A stretch of DNA of 9,120 nucleotides from Thiotrichales bacterium (GTDB taxonomy: Bacteria > Pseudomonadota > Gammaproteobacteria > UWMA-0217), in the NCBI GenBank assembly GCA_024763135.1, contig JANTGD010000123.1:1-9120 (forward strand), given 5' to 3'. The first letter of the stretch is position 1. Each line of letters opens with the position of its first letter. The notes under the pieces are model-generated. The model was not told where the DNA came from and ran no database searches. It saw nothing but the letters and a program-made list of their open reading frames with translations. Below are positions 1 to 6,874 of the stretch, one piece after another. A program made the position numbers and the translations under genes.

Positions 1-311
1 ATCACCAATAAGGTGACCACGAGTTTTTCTGATTCACCAGGCACACCAATTGCTTACGCGTCTTTTTCGCGCCCAACTGCGGAATCTAGGTTGAACGGGA
101 CGATTTTTCACCATAATCTGCTCGCGCCAGAATGAAGCAGAGCTTCCTAAAATCGAGTGGGCAAAGAAGATTGTACAGAAATCGGCTGATCGCCGGCAAT
201 GCTCCGGCCCTTGCAAAGAAGCATGATAACAACTGGGCGATGGGGCTTTGCCCACCTATCTACGGTTTAACTCGGGCTTGATATCGAACGGCTATACCTG
301 TGTCGGCGTGA
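1..311. other. No convincing gene; downstream of apbE
   Basis: I find no supportable gene here. Plus-strand frame 1 is open from the window edge to a TGA at 133-135 (44 codons). It could be the tail of a gene lying to the left, but its peptide shows no motif I recognise and this length of open frame is not rare by chance. A small perfect hairpin (GAAGC, 3-nt loop, GCTTC; 134-146) starts at that stop codon but has no T-run. A 73-codon minus-strand frame at 34-255 has low-complexity, Cys/Trp/Arg/Ser-rich composition without family features. The apbE message would be read into this interval, and I see no clear rho-independent terminator for it. Confidence 0.5.
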
Positions 312-1355
312 TCAGAGCGGATACGCCCGGATTGGCAGCTCAGGCACATTGAGCTGCAGGCGCTCCAGCATTTTTTGGCTGGCGTGCAGCTTCCCCGCTT
401 CGTCCATCAGCAAAACGTACTCAATGCCCAGGCGTTGGCAGACTGCGATGAAATCTTTTGCACCTGCAATCATGAGTGCCGTTGCCGCGGCGTCCGCCAG
501 TCCGGGATCGTTATGGATAACCGTAACAGCACGCGCGCCGTGCGTGGGTTCACCGGTTCTCGGGTCGATAATGTGATGTCGACGTTGTCCATTTTCTTCG
601 TAGTAGCGTTCATAGTCTCCTGAGGTGAACACCCCCTCCCCATCGTGGGGAAGAACGGTGGCCAACGCTCGTGCGCCATTAGGGTCACGAATACCAATGC
701 GCCAGGCTCTTCCAGGCGCGTGCCCATAGGCAACCAAGTCACCTCCGGCGTTGAGAATAAAATTTTCAATACCCATGGACTTGAGCTTTTTTGCTTCGAT
801 TCCCAGCCCGTATCCTTTGGCATAGCCGCCAAGATCTATTTTTACTGCCGGATTATGACATTGGAGTTGGCCGTTCTTAATCACAAGGTCGTCAAGGGAC
901 GGATGGGCGGCTATGAGCGCCTCGATCGCTGCCTGAGTTTTTACAGGGTTTGCCTTGGGGTCACTGCTCTGGAAGCCCCACAGGGCGATCAATTTGCCAA
1001 TGGCAGGGTTAAAGCGGTAGTCGGTTAGTCGCGAGATCTGGCGCGCATTGTTGAGCATTGTGGCTAGCTCAGGGGTAACTGGGACGGTTTCTCCCGAAAC
1101 GCAAGCACGATTGATTGCAGTGAGCTGACTGGGCTTCCATGCATGCCAATCCCGGTGCATGCGCTGAAAATCGGCTTGGAGCATTTGCTCAGCACGTTTT
1201 AGGCGCTCGCGATCAGCGTGGACCATCGTAATGTCGATCAAGGTGCCGAAGGCGAGAATTTGTGTTTGTTCGATACTTGGCCGCGGGCTACAGGCGAATA
1301 GTGAGAGACAAAGAACCAGCAACACAGTGGCTGCGTGCGAGGTCGCATTCAGCAT
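312..1355 (-). CDS. apbE: FAD:protein FMN transferase, ApbE family lipoprotein
   Basis: Enzymes of this family transfer FMN from FAD onto a Thr/Ser of target flavoproteins (for example NqrB/NqrC or RnfG/RnfD) on the periplasmic side, using Mg2+. The 347-residue product is close to the roughly 350 residues usual for ApbE. It begins with a lipoprotein signal: a hydrophobic stretch and lipobox LFAC with Cys22 as the probable lipidated residue. Family motifs follow in order: IDLGGYAKGYG (173-183), NAGGDL (202-207), TSGDYERYY (244-252), HHIIDPRTGEP (260-270) and ADAAATAL (287-294), the last carrying the expected metal-binding Asp/Thr. I chose the ATG at 1355 over an in-frame ATG at 1439 because it places the lipoprotein signal at the N-terminus and is preceded by a GGAAAAA stretch. 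Its start overlaps the gshB stop by 7 nt (ATGCTGA), suggesting coupled translation. No nqr or rnf partner gene is visible, so its substrate is unknown. Confidence 0.93.
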   Translation of the reverse strand: MLNATSHAATVLLVLCLSLFACSPRPSIEQTQILAFGTLIDITMVHADRERLKRAEQMLQADFQRMHRDWHAWKPSQLTAINRACVSGETVPVTPELATMLNNARQISRLTDYRFNPAIGKLIALWGFQSSDPKANPVKTQAAIEALIAAHPSLDDLVIKNGQLQCHNPAVKIDLGGYAKGYGLGIEAKKLKSMGIENFILNAGGDLVAYGHAPGRAWRIGIRDPNGARALATVLPHDGEGVFTSGDYERYYEENGQRRHHIIDPRTGEPTHGARAVTVIHNDPGLADAAATALMIAGAKDFIAVCQRLGIEYVLLMDEAGKLHASQKMLERLQLNVPELPIRAYPL

Positions 1356-2305
1356 GCTTTTTCCAATCGTTGTGTAATTGCATCCATCAGTTGTCCTGCA
1401 ATATCCAGCCCATACAATTGATCGAGTTCCCGTATACACGTCGGGCTGGTTACGTTGATTTCGGTCAGGTACTCACCAATAACATCCAATCCAACAAAAA
1501 CCAGCCCACGGCGTTGTAATTCTGGTCCGACTTCTCGACAAATCCAGTAGTCACGCTCCGAGAGCGCAACACCTTTCCAGGTGGCTCCGGCAGCGAGGTT
1601 TGCGCGTGCTTCCCCCTCTGCTGGGATCCGCGCCAGGGCGTAGGGTACCGGCTCGCCGTCGATGAGCAGTATGCGCTTATCACCTTGCTTAAATTCGGGA
1701 AGAAAACGTTGCGCCATGGCGGTGCGCTGCCCGTGTTCGAGCAAGGTCTCCAGGATGACATTGGTGTTGGGGTCCCCCTGCTTAATCTGAAAGATAGAAG
1801 CGCCTCCCATCCCATCCAGCGGTTTGACAACGATATGTCGTTGCTGTTCCAAAAAAGCACGATAATGATCGGGGTTGCGGCTGACGATGGTTTCCGGCAG
1901 GCATTGAGGGAAATGTGTCGTAAAAAACTTTTCATTAACATCACGGAGCGAGCGTGGATCGTTAATGACTAGGCTTCCGGCAGTTTGTGCTTGTTCCAGG
2001 AAATAGGTGGCGTAGATGTATTCCATGTTGAAGGGCGGATCTTTGCGCATCAACAAGACATCGAAACGCCCCAAGGGGCCGGATTCCATGTCGCCCAGCT
2101 CAAACCAGTGATTCATATCATCGCTAACGGTGACTGGCCATGCATCGGCCCAGGGTCCGCCAGCTTGATGACTCAAGTCCTGTTGCCGCAGGTAATACGT
2201 ACTCCAGCCCCGTCGTTGTGCCGCAAGCATCATGGCCAAGGTGCTGTCCTTTTTGGGTTTAATGGTTTCGATGGGGTCCATGATGACCCCAATTTTGATA
2301 GTCAC
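1349..2305 (-). CDS. gshB: Glutathione synthetase (ATP-grasp)
   Basis: Catalyses the ATP-dependent ligation of gamma-glutamylcysteine and glycine to glutathione in the cytoplasm, the second step of glutathione synthesis. The 318-residue product matches the usual length (316 in E. coli) and is colinear with the family. It shows the N-terminal MDPIETIKPKKDST (9-22), LMRKDPPFNMEYIYATY (85-101), the ATP-grasp lysine and glycine loop KPLDGMGGASIF (161-172), GDKRILLIDGEPVPYALARI (208-227), a flexible loop around NLAAG (236-240), and the C-terminal metal/ATP site within 272-294, including TEINVTSPTCIREL. The start is taken as GTG at 2305 because homologues begin a few residues before GVIMDP. The frame stays open upstream to an ATG at 2512, but that 69-residue extension has no resemblance to the family. 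The ribosome binding site is weak. gshB is divergent from pilG, a neighbourhood also known from pseudomonads, and is followed by the overlapping apbE gene. Confidence 0.97.
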   Translation of the reverse strand: MTIKIGVIMDPIETIKPKKDSTLAMMLAAQRRGWSTYYLRQQDLSHQAGGPWADAWPVTVSDDMNHWFELGDMESGPLGRFDVLLMRKDPPFNMEYIYATYFLEQAQTAGSLVINDPRSLRDVNEKFFTTHFPQCLPETIVSRNPDHYRAFLEQQRHIVVKPLDGMGGASIFQIKQGDPNTNVILETLLEHGQRTAMAQRFLPEFKQGDKRILLIDGEPVPYALARIPAEGEARANLAAGATWKGVALSERDYWICREVGPELQRRGLVFVGLDVIGEYLTEINVTSPTCIRELDQLYGLDIAGQLMDAITQRLEKAC

Positions 2306-2552
2306 ATAGCGTCTCGCTCTATCATCTGTATGTGGTGTCCGGTGGATAGTCTGGATCACAGGCCAGGCTTTTGGCACCCTGAATACCGCTATTGAGCGGG
2401 ATGGGGATGGGTAGATTCTACTAAGAGTATCCATAGGAAAGCCACATTCAGCAGGCCTCTGGGCACTCATGCACAAGCATCGCCGTGCGATGTCAAGCCG
2501 GTGCAAGGCCATCGACGAGTGTACAAAGGCCCGCCCGAAGTGAGCGCCTCAG
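2306..2552. other. Non-coding interval upstream of gshB
   Basis: This is the left part of the long gap between divergent gshB and pilG and should contain the gshB promoter. I could not pick a clean -35/-10 pair. Two small symmetric sequences are visible: an 11-bp palindrome GTAGATTCTAC (2411-2421) and a hairpin with perfect 6-bp arms CATCGC/GCGATG and a 3-nt loop (2478-2492). Neither matches an operator I know. The open minus-strand frame running from gshB up to 2512 is not thought to be translated. Confidence 0.5.
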
Positions 2553-2691
2553 CAGGCTGTTGAAACACTCTCAGGTGAGTGCGCGACAAGGCGAAATCTG
2601 GAGAAAAAGCGCAGTTTACACGCAGTAAATGAGCATTTTGAGCCACAATTAACGCTGGATCGTGCCAGCTGAGAGTTTTTCAACAACCTTG
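2553..2691. repeat. MITE-like interspersed repeat with terminal inverted repeats
   Basis: This 139-bp element has imperfect terminal inverted repeats. The left arm is 2553-2574 (caggctgttgaaacactctc and on) and the right arm is 2669-2691, whose reverse complement starts caaggttgttgaaaaactct. The arms share TGTTGAA and ACTCTCAG. The interior is also largely self-complementary: TTTAC (2615-2619) and GTAAA (2625-2629) flank a 5-nt loop at the centre, and outward from there GCGCA faces TGAGC and AAAA faces TTTT. The whole element could fold into one long imperfect hairpin. It carries no ORF. From memory, the layout (GTTGAAA ends around an agcgcagtttaca core) resembles non-autonomous repeats scattered through proteobacterial genomes, but I could not search for copies. 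No target-site duplication is obvious. Confidence 0.8.
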
Positions 2692-3135
2692 TTAGAGGTG
2701 ATGGCTCAGTGTTGTGCCGCTTGGGAAGGAGCGGGCCATTGCCGGTGAACCGCGCTTAGACCCGGAACAATTGGAGCGCTCTGTATGAGGCTTTACTATG
2801 GATTGACTGAGTAAGCGTTCGTGGGCGGTTTTGACCAATCTATCAGCGTTCACAACGGGCAGTGGTAATGGCCTCTGCCCAGGTTTCTGCGTGCGGTAAC
2901 GCTCGGTTTGGCAAGGTAAAACGATAACTCCATTGAAGAATCGGACTCGAGCGATTGCCTGTGCAGAGGCGGGCGGGTAGATTCATCCCGTGATTGTTTG
3001 CGCGAGTGAACCAGCAGTCACAGGATTTAGGGAAGTCTAACCCATGCCAATAATAACTCATCACACCATAGACAGGGACCATGCCCGAACAAGCGTTGCC
3101 TCAGGGGGGAGTACGCGATGGGGTATATCTAAATA
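2692..3135. other. Non-coding interval between the repeat and pilG
   Basis: About 440 nt without a convincing gene. A 79-codon minus-strand frame (2843-3082) and short stretches in other frames are open but show no recognisable family motif, so they may be chance frames or decayed coding remnants. The promoter of the pil operon is expected here. The stretch just upstream of pilG is AT-rich (tatatctaaataat, 3124-3137), and a TTGCCT at 3096-3101 lies too far from it (22 nt) for a good sigma70 spacing. I see no sigma54-type GG-N10-GC site that I would defend. Confidence 0.5.
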
Positions 3136-3146
3136 ATGAGATCTCT

Positions 3147-3153
3147 AAGGAGG
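3147..3153 (+). promoter_or_regulatory. Strong ribosome binding site of pilG
   Basis: A perfect AAGGAGG lies 9 nt before the ATG at 3163. It decides the pilG start: an in-frame ATG at 3136 lies upstream of this site and would make it part of the coding region. Confidence 0.9.
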
Positions 3154-3162
3154 TTGCACTCA

Positions 3163-3561
3163 ATGCCTGGTTTGGAAGAATTGGAATTGCCAGCCAACGC
3201 CTTGAAAGTACTTGTGATCGATGACAGCAAAACGATTCGGAAGACGGCCGAATCGTTACTGAGCAAACGCGGCTACGAGGTTTTCACAGCGGTCGATGGC
3301 TACGAAGCATTGTCCAAAATCGCGGAGCATGAACCAGATGTCATTTTCATCGACATTCTGATGCCTCGTCTGGACGGTTACCAAACCTGTGCCTTGCTCA
3401 AGCACAATAAAAAGTTCAAAGATACACCGGTGATCATGCTGTCGAGCAAGGCCGGCATTTTCGATAAGGCTAAAGGACGCATTGTGGGGGCAGAACAATA
3501 CATAACAAAACCGTTCACCCAGGATGACTTGCTCGATGCAATTCAGAAACACGTTCATTGA
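3163..3561 (+). CDS. pilG: Type IV pilus response regulator PilG (CheY-like)
   Basis: Single-domain receiver of the Pil-Chp chemosensory pathway. In Pseudomonas PilG is phosphorylated by ChpA and promotes pilus extension and cAMP signalling. The 132-residue product is a complete receiver: acidic pair Asp20/Asp21 (VIDDSKTIRKTAE), phospho-acceptor Asp64 (IFIDILMPRLDGYQTC), Ser94/Ser95 in IMLSS at the switch position, and the conserved Lys116 (TKPF). The segments DGYQTCAL and FDKAKGRIVG are typical of PilG and separate it from PilH. The start at 3163 is set by the AAGGAGG site. It is the first gene of the plus-strand operon, with pilH 49 nt downstream. Confidence 0.96.
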   Translation: MPGLEELELPANALKVLVIDDSKTIRKTAESLLSKRGYEVFTAVDGYEALSKIAEHEPDVIFIDILMPRLDGYQTCALLKHNKKFKDTPVIMLSSKAGIFDKAKGRIVGAEQYITKPFTQDDLLDAIQKHVH

Positions 3562-3610
3562 GGACGTGTTCGTTCGACGGGTTTATCCAAGGTTCAAGGA
3601 GGCTTATTAG

Positions 3611-3979
3611 ATGGTGCATGTGCTTGTGGTCGATGATTCAGCTACTGACCAATACGCTTTTCGCAAGATTCTTGAAAAGCACGGCTATCAAGTCAGCGTC
3701 GCCAATAATGGCCGCCAAGGCGTCGATATGGCGGTGCAGCATTTTCCCGACCTGATTTTAATGGATGTAGTGATGCCGGAACTCAATGGTTTTCAAGCTA
3801 CTCGGGAACTGACCAAAAATGCAGCCACTGGCAATATTCCTGTCATTATGGTTACAACAAAGGACGGTGAATCCGATGAGCTCTGGGCCAAACGTCAGGG
3901 TGCCAAGGCTTATGTCGTAAAACCCGTAAAAGAGAAGTCATTGATACGCTGTATCGAGCAGGTTATGAGAGGGCGCTGA
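3611..3979 (+). CDS. pilH: Type IV pilus response regulator PilH (CheY-like)
   Basis: Second single-domain receiver of the Pil-Chp pathway. In Pseudomonas PilH acts opposite to PilG, favouring retraction and/or serving as a phosphate sink. The 122-residue protein has the usual length. It shows Asp8/Asp9 (VVDDSATDQY), phospho-acceptor Asp52 (LILMDVVMPELNGFQATREL), Thr82/Thr83 (VTTKDGESDELWAKRQGA) and Lys104 (VKPV). The WAKRQGA segment after the TTKD motif is characteristic of PilH. An ideal AAGGAGG (3596-3602) lies 8 nt before the ATG. The stop TGA shares its last base with the pilI ATG (TGATG), so PilH and PilI are probably translationally coupled. Confidence 0.96.
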   Translation: MVHVLVVDDSATDQYAFRKILEKHGYQVSVANNGRQGVDMAVQHFPDLILMDVVMPELNGFQATRELTKNAATGNIPVIMVTTKDGESDELWAKRQGAKAYVVKPVKEKSLIRCIEQVMRGR

Positions 3980-4527
3980 TGACATCGAGTGAACATAAGC
4001 TGTCACCTTTCGAACGCCTAAAGCAGGCCGACGAACAGATTCGCGAACGGACAAATCTGCAGCAGGCGGGCCAGCATCGGGAGGAGTGGACCGGTGTGCT
4101 TTTCAGGGTGGGCGACGACAAGCTGCTGGCACCCATGTCGATGCTGGTGGAAATCGTGCCACCTCCGCCTTTAGTGAGAGTGCCTGGTGTCAAACCTTGG
4201 ATCTTGGGGCTGGCGAATCTGCATGGCGCATTGATTCCCGCGATTGATCTACAAGGATTTTTATTGGAACGCAATCAGATTCTGACAACTTCGACGGTTC
4301 GCATGCTGGTCGTTTCCGACGGGGATGGTAAATACGGGCTCATTGTTCCGGAGGTATTTGGCATGAAGCATTTCTGGGTGAGCGATGAAGTGCATGAGCG
4401 CCCGCCGCTCCACGCAGCGCTCGAACCCTTCGTCGCAGCGGCATTGAAACGCTATGGTGAACTGTTTTGTGTGATGGATGTAAAAAAACTACTGAGTGAT
4501 GAGCGGCTAAAAGATGTATCGCTCTGA
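3979..4527 (+). CDS. pilI: Type IV pilus CheW-like adaptor PilI
   Basis: A CheW-type scaffold that is expected to link the receptor PilJ to the histidine kinase ChpA/PilL at the cell pole. The 182-residue product is close to the usual PilI length of about 180. An N-terminal helical stretch of about 35 residues (SPFERLKQADEQIRERTN) precedes the CheW domain (about 36-178). Recognisable motifs are VPGVKPWILGLANLHGALIP (68-87), GLIVPEVFGMKHF (120-132) and PLHAALEPFV (143-152), the last two being PilI-like. It has no transmembrane segment. Its start overlaps the pilH stop by one base and lacks a strong ribosome binding site of its own, consistent with translational coupling. A 93-nt gap separates it from pilJ. 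Confidence 0.94.
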   Translation: MTSSEHKLSPFERLKQADEQIRERTNLQQAGQHREEWTGVLFRVGDDKLLAPMSMLVEIVPPPPLVRVPGVKPWILGLANLHGALIPAIDLQGFLLERNQILTTSTVRMLVVSDGDGKYGLIVPEVFGMKHFWVSDEVHERPPLHAALEPFVAAALKRYGELFCVMDVKKLLSDERLKDVSL

Positions 4528-4624
4528 GCATGCTGGTTTACAGCTGTGCTTGAGGCACGGATGTAGGGGTATGGAAGTAAGCAATCTTCGGGGGAAGCGG
4601 CTTAACAAGGTACAAACGACATGA
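4514..4624 (+). other. Short bridging ORF between pilI and pilJ (36 codons, doubtful)
   Basis: An ATG at 4514, inside the end of pilI in the +1 frame, opens a 36-residue frame. It crosses the whole 93-nt pilI-pilJ gap and stops at a TGA that overlaps the pilJ start (ATGA). The peptide is basic (it ends RGKRLNKVQTT) and resembles nothing I know. There is only a weak purine stretch upstream. It could keep ribosomes moving into pilJ, or it may be chance. Confidence 0.2.
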
Positions 4625-6825
4625 GTTTGAATACAGCACTCAAAGGTGGAAGAGCAGGTGTTAACCGGCTGATTGCCGGGGGATCGATTTTGTTCCTCGC
4701 GTTGGTCATGCTCACGGGCTTTGCGTTCTGGAAAAGTACGCAGCTTGATCGTATGGGGCGGCACTATGCAGAGGAAACCGCGAATTTGCGCCTATTGACG
4801 CAGCGCCTATCGACTCAGGCATTGGCGGCTGCGAATGGACAAGGACAGTCGTTTCTGCAGCTGATGCGTTTGAAAAAAGAGTTTGAAAGTACCTTTGATG
4901 GCTTGAAACAAGGGGAGCCGCAAGCTCATTTGCCGGCGTTGCCGCAGGATTTTGCTCCGGAACTCGAGCAACTGGAGCGCCAATGGACAGATTTTGCAAA
5001 AAATATCGATGCAATTGTCGCAAGCCGTGGCGCCATCGACAAAGCTAATGCTGCGGTTGCGCAGGCCAAGCAACAGATTCCCGCACTATTACAAGATTTT
5101 CAGGAAATTACTGATACGCTAAGTGCTGCACGCGCCAGTAGCAAACAGCTCTATCTCGCGGCGCAGCAGATGACGCTTATTCAGCGCATTGATAACAGCC
5201 TCAGTCAGCTGCTGTCTGGCGAAAGTACCGCGCTGGATGCGGCTGATCAGTTGAATAAGGACGTGACGCAGTTTGGTTTGATTGTCGATGGCATGCTCAA
5301 TGGCAATGCTGAAGAAGGTATCAACCGGGTTGCTCTGCAATCTGTCAGGACGTTGCTCAAACAAGTCGCAGAGCGGTTTGCCGATCTTGCAGATCAAGCC
5401 AGCGTACTTTTGGAGGTTGCCCCCGATCTCTATCAAATCAAAGAATCGACGCGCGAGATTGAAGCACAGGGGCGCGCTTTATTCGACAGTACCTCGCGGC
5501 TGGAGGCCACTATCGCCGAAGTCAATCAGGCGAACGATATCTGGTCATGGCTTGGATTTGCGCTGGGAGCGTCTGCGCTGCTTGTTTTTCTGTTTCTGGT
5601 GGCGGGCATATATCGCGGTATTCGAGCGCAGCTCCGCGCGACTCAGGAAGCCAATGCACGAAATCAACGCGCCATCCTTACGCTCTTGGATGAGATGGCG
5701 ACGCTGGCCGATGGGGATTTGACCGTCAAAGCGACGGTCACAGAGGACATTACCGGGGCGATTGCTGACTCCGTCAATTACGCCATTGAAGCCTTGCGAT
5801 CTTTGGTACAAGCCATTGATGATTCGGCTAATAAAGTGGCAGAAACGTCTTCCCACACACGCGATACCGCACTGCGTTTGTCGGCTGCCAGCGCTAAACA
5901 AGCGCAGAAAATCGAATCTGTTTCGGAATCGGTGGCCGATTTGACGCGATCGATTGAAAAAGTGTCCGAAAATGCTGGATTATCCGCAGAAGTGGCCGAC
6001 CAGTCGCTGACCATCGCGCGCAAAGGTGTTGCGACAGTCGGTAAAACCATCGAAGGTATGGACACCATTCGGGAGAACATTCAAGACACTTCGAAACGGA
6101 TCAAGCGTCTGGGGGAAAGTTCGCAGGAAATAGGCGATATCGTGGGTCTGATTACAGATATCGCGGATCAAACCAACATCCTTGCCCTGAATGCAGCCAT
6201 TCAGGCTTCGTCTGCCGGTGAGGGTGGACGGGGATTTGCGGTAGTTGCAGATGAAGTACAACGCTTGGCAGAAAGAGCTTCCAATGCAAGTAAGCAGATC
6301 GAGGCGCTGATTCGTACGATTCAGGCCGATACCAATGAAGCCATCCACTCCATGGAAAAGAGTACCGCTAATGTGGTGGGCGGGGCACGCCAGGCTGAAG
6401 AGGCTGGTAGCGCGCTCGAAGAAATTGAATCGGTATCCAATCAGTTGGCTGAGTTAATCCGCGGCATATCTGAAGAGGCACGGGAACAGGCGATCGTATC
6501 GAGTGTAGTCAGTGAGGCCATGGGGTCGATACGCGCGATTACCAGTGAAACCCTGCATTCCACCAAGGATACCGCCGATGCCATTGGAGAGCTCGCGGAG
6601 CAAGCAGAGGCACTGCGTCGCTCGGCTGAAGGCTTTAAGTTGCCCGAGGGCGAACGGCAACACGCGGTCAAAGGGGAGAGTCCACCTACGACAGTGGAGG
6701 TGGAAAATGATCTTCAGGAAGCGATGGCTGCGGAACTCGACCGTATTGCCGCCGAAGAAACGTCTCAAACCCCGTCCGCACCAACAGAAGATGAAGCGCA
6801 GGCAACTGCCATAATCAGAGCATGA
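4621..6825 (+). CDS. pilJ: Type IV pilus methyl-accepting receptor PilJ
   Basis: Inner-membrane chemoreceptor of the Pil-Chp system. It is thought to sense pilus or surface contact and to control the kinase ChpA through PilI. The 734-residue protein has a first membrane helix at about 18-37, a periplasmic region of about 270 residues with PilJ-type modules (for example RLLTQRLSTQALAAA, 57-71), a second helix at about 309-330, a HAMP region (about 331-395, with LLDEMATLADGDLTV), and a long cytoplasmic coiled coil. Its hairpin tip is the highly conserved IADQTNILALNAAIQASSAG (514-533), followed by GGRGFAVVADEVQRLAERAS (535-554). The PilJ-typical TSKRIKRLGESSQEIGDIV (490-508) is also intact. After GFKLPEG (671-677), where Pseudomonas PilJ essentially ends, this protein carries about 57 more acidic, Pro/Thr/Glu/Ala-rich residues. 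There is no NWETF-like methyltransferase tether. An AAGG (4607-4610) 10 nt upstream supports the start. Confidence 0.96.
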   Translation: MSLNTALKGGRAGVNRLIAGGSILFLALVMLTGFAFWKSTQLDRMGRHYAEETANLRLLTQRLSTQALAAANGQGQSFLQLMRLKKEFESTFDGLKQGEPQAHLPALPQDFAPELEQLERQWTDFAKNIDAIVASRGAIDKANAAVAQAKQQIPALLQDFQEITDTLSAARASSKQLYLAAQQMTLIQRIDNSLSQLLSGESTALDAADQLNKDVTQFGLIVDGMLNGNAEEGINRVALQSVRTLLKQVAERFADLADQASVLLEVAPDLYQIKESTREIEAQGRALFDSTSRLEATIAEVNQANDIWSWLGFALGASALLVFLFLVAGIYRGIRAQLRATQEANARNQRAILTLLDEMATLADGDLTVKATVTEDITGAIADSVNYAIEALRSLVQAIDDSANKVAETSSHTRDTALRLSAASAKQAQKIESVSESVADLTRSIEKVSENAGLSAEVADQSLTIARKGVATVGKTIEGMDTIRENIQDTSKRIKRLGESSQEIGDIVGLITDIADQTNILALNAAIQASSAGEGGRGFAVVADEVQRLAERASNASKQIEALIRTIQADTNEAIHSMEKSTANVVGGARQAEEAGSALEEIESVSNQLAELIRGISEEAREQAIVSSVVSEAMGSIRAITSETLHSTKDTADAIGELAEQAEALRRSAEGFKLPEGERQHAVKGESPPTTVEVENDLQEAMAAELDRIAAEETSQTPSAPTEDEAQATAIIRA

Positions 6826-6872
6826 TGATCGCAAGGCAAACGCTTATGGGCAAAGCATCGGAGGCAGCCTAA
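6822..6872 (+). other. Tiny bridging ORF between pilJ and chpA (16 codons, doubtful)
   Basis: An ATG at 6822 overlaps the pilJ stop (ATGA) and opens a 16-residue frame (MMIARQTLMGKASEAA). It ends with TAA two bases before the chpA ATG (TAAGCATG), so it spans the whole gap. It may pass terminating pilJ ribosomes to chpA; no function is implied and chance is a fair alternative. It occupies the place where pilK sits in Pseudomonas but bears no relation to it. Confidence 0.2.
6860..6864 (+). promoter_or_regulatory. Ribosome binding site of chpA
   Basis: A GGAGG lies 10 nt before the ATG at 6875 and supports this start for the long open frame that follows. Confidence 0.75.
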
Positions 6873-6874
6873 GC

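Noticed and set aside
34..255. 73-codon minus-strand ORF
   Set aside because: No family motif, composition typical of a chance frame, and no good ribosome binding site.
470..1028. Overlapping ORFs antisense to or in alternate frames of apbE
   Set aside because: They are shadows of the strongly supported apbE reading frame.
1356..1439. Upstream in-frame extension of apbE to an ATG at 1439
   Set aside because: It would bury the lipoprotein signal peptide 28 residues inside the protein and overlap gshB much further.
2306..2512. Upstream in-frame extension of gshB to an ATG at 2512
   Set aside because: The extra 69 residues are unlike glutathione synthetases, whose N-terminus aligns with the GTG at 2305.
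2553..2691. Target-site duplication flanking the MITE-like repeat
   Set aside because: The bases on either side of the inverted repeats show no matching direct repeat, so the insertion is old or the boundary is slightly different.
2843..3082. 79-codon minus-strand ORF in the gshB-pilG gap
   Set aside because: The peptide is rich in Cys, Trp and His without recognisable motifs. It could be a decayed remnant, but nothing supports a working gene.
3096..3137. Sigma70 promoter for the pil operon (TTGCCT ... TATATC)
   Set aside because: The spacing is 22 nt, too long for a normal -35/-10 pair.
3136..3162. Upstream ATG start for pilG
   Set aside because: The perfect AAGGAGG at 3147-3153 lies inside this extension and is correctly spaced for the ATG at 3163.
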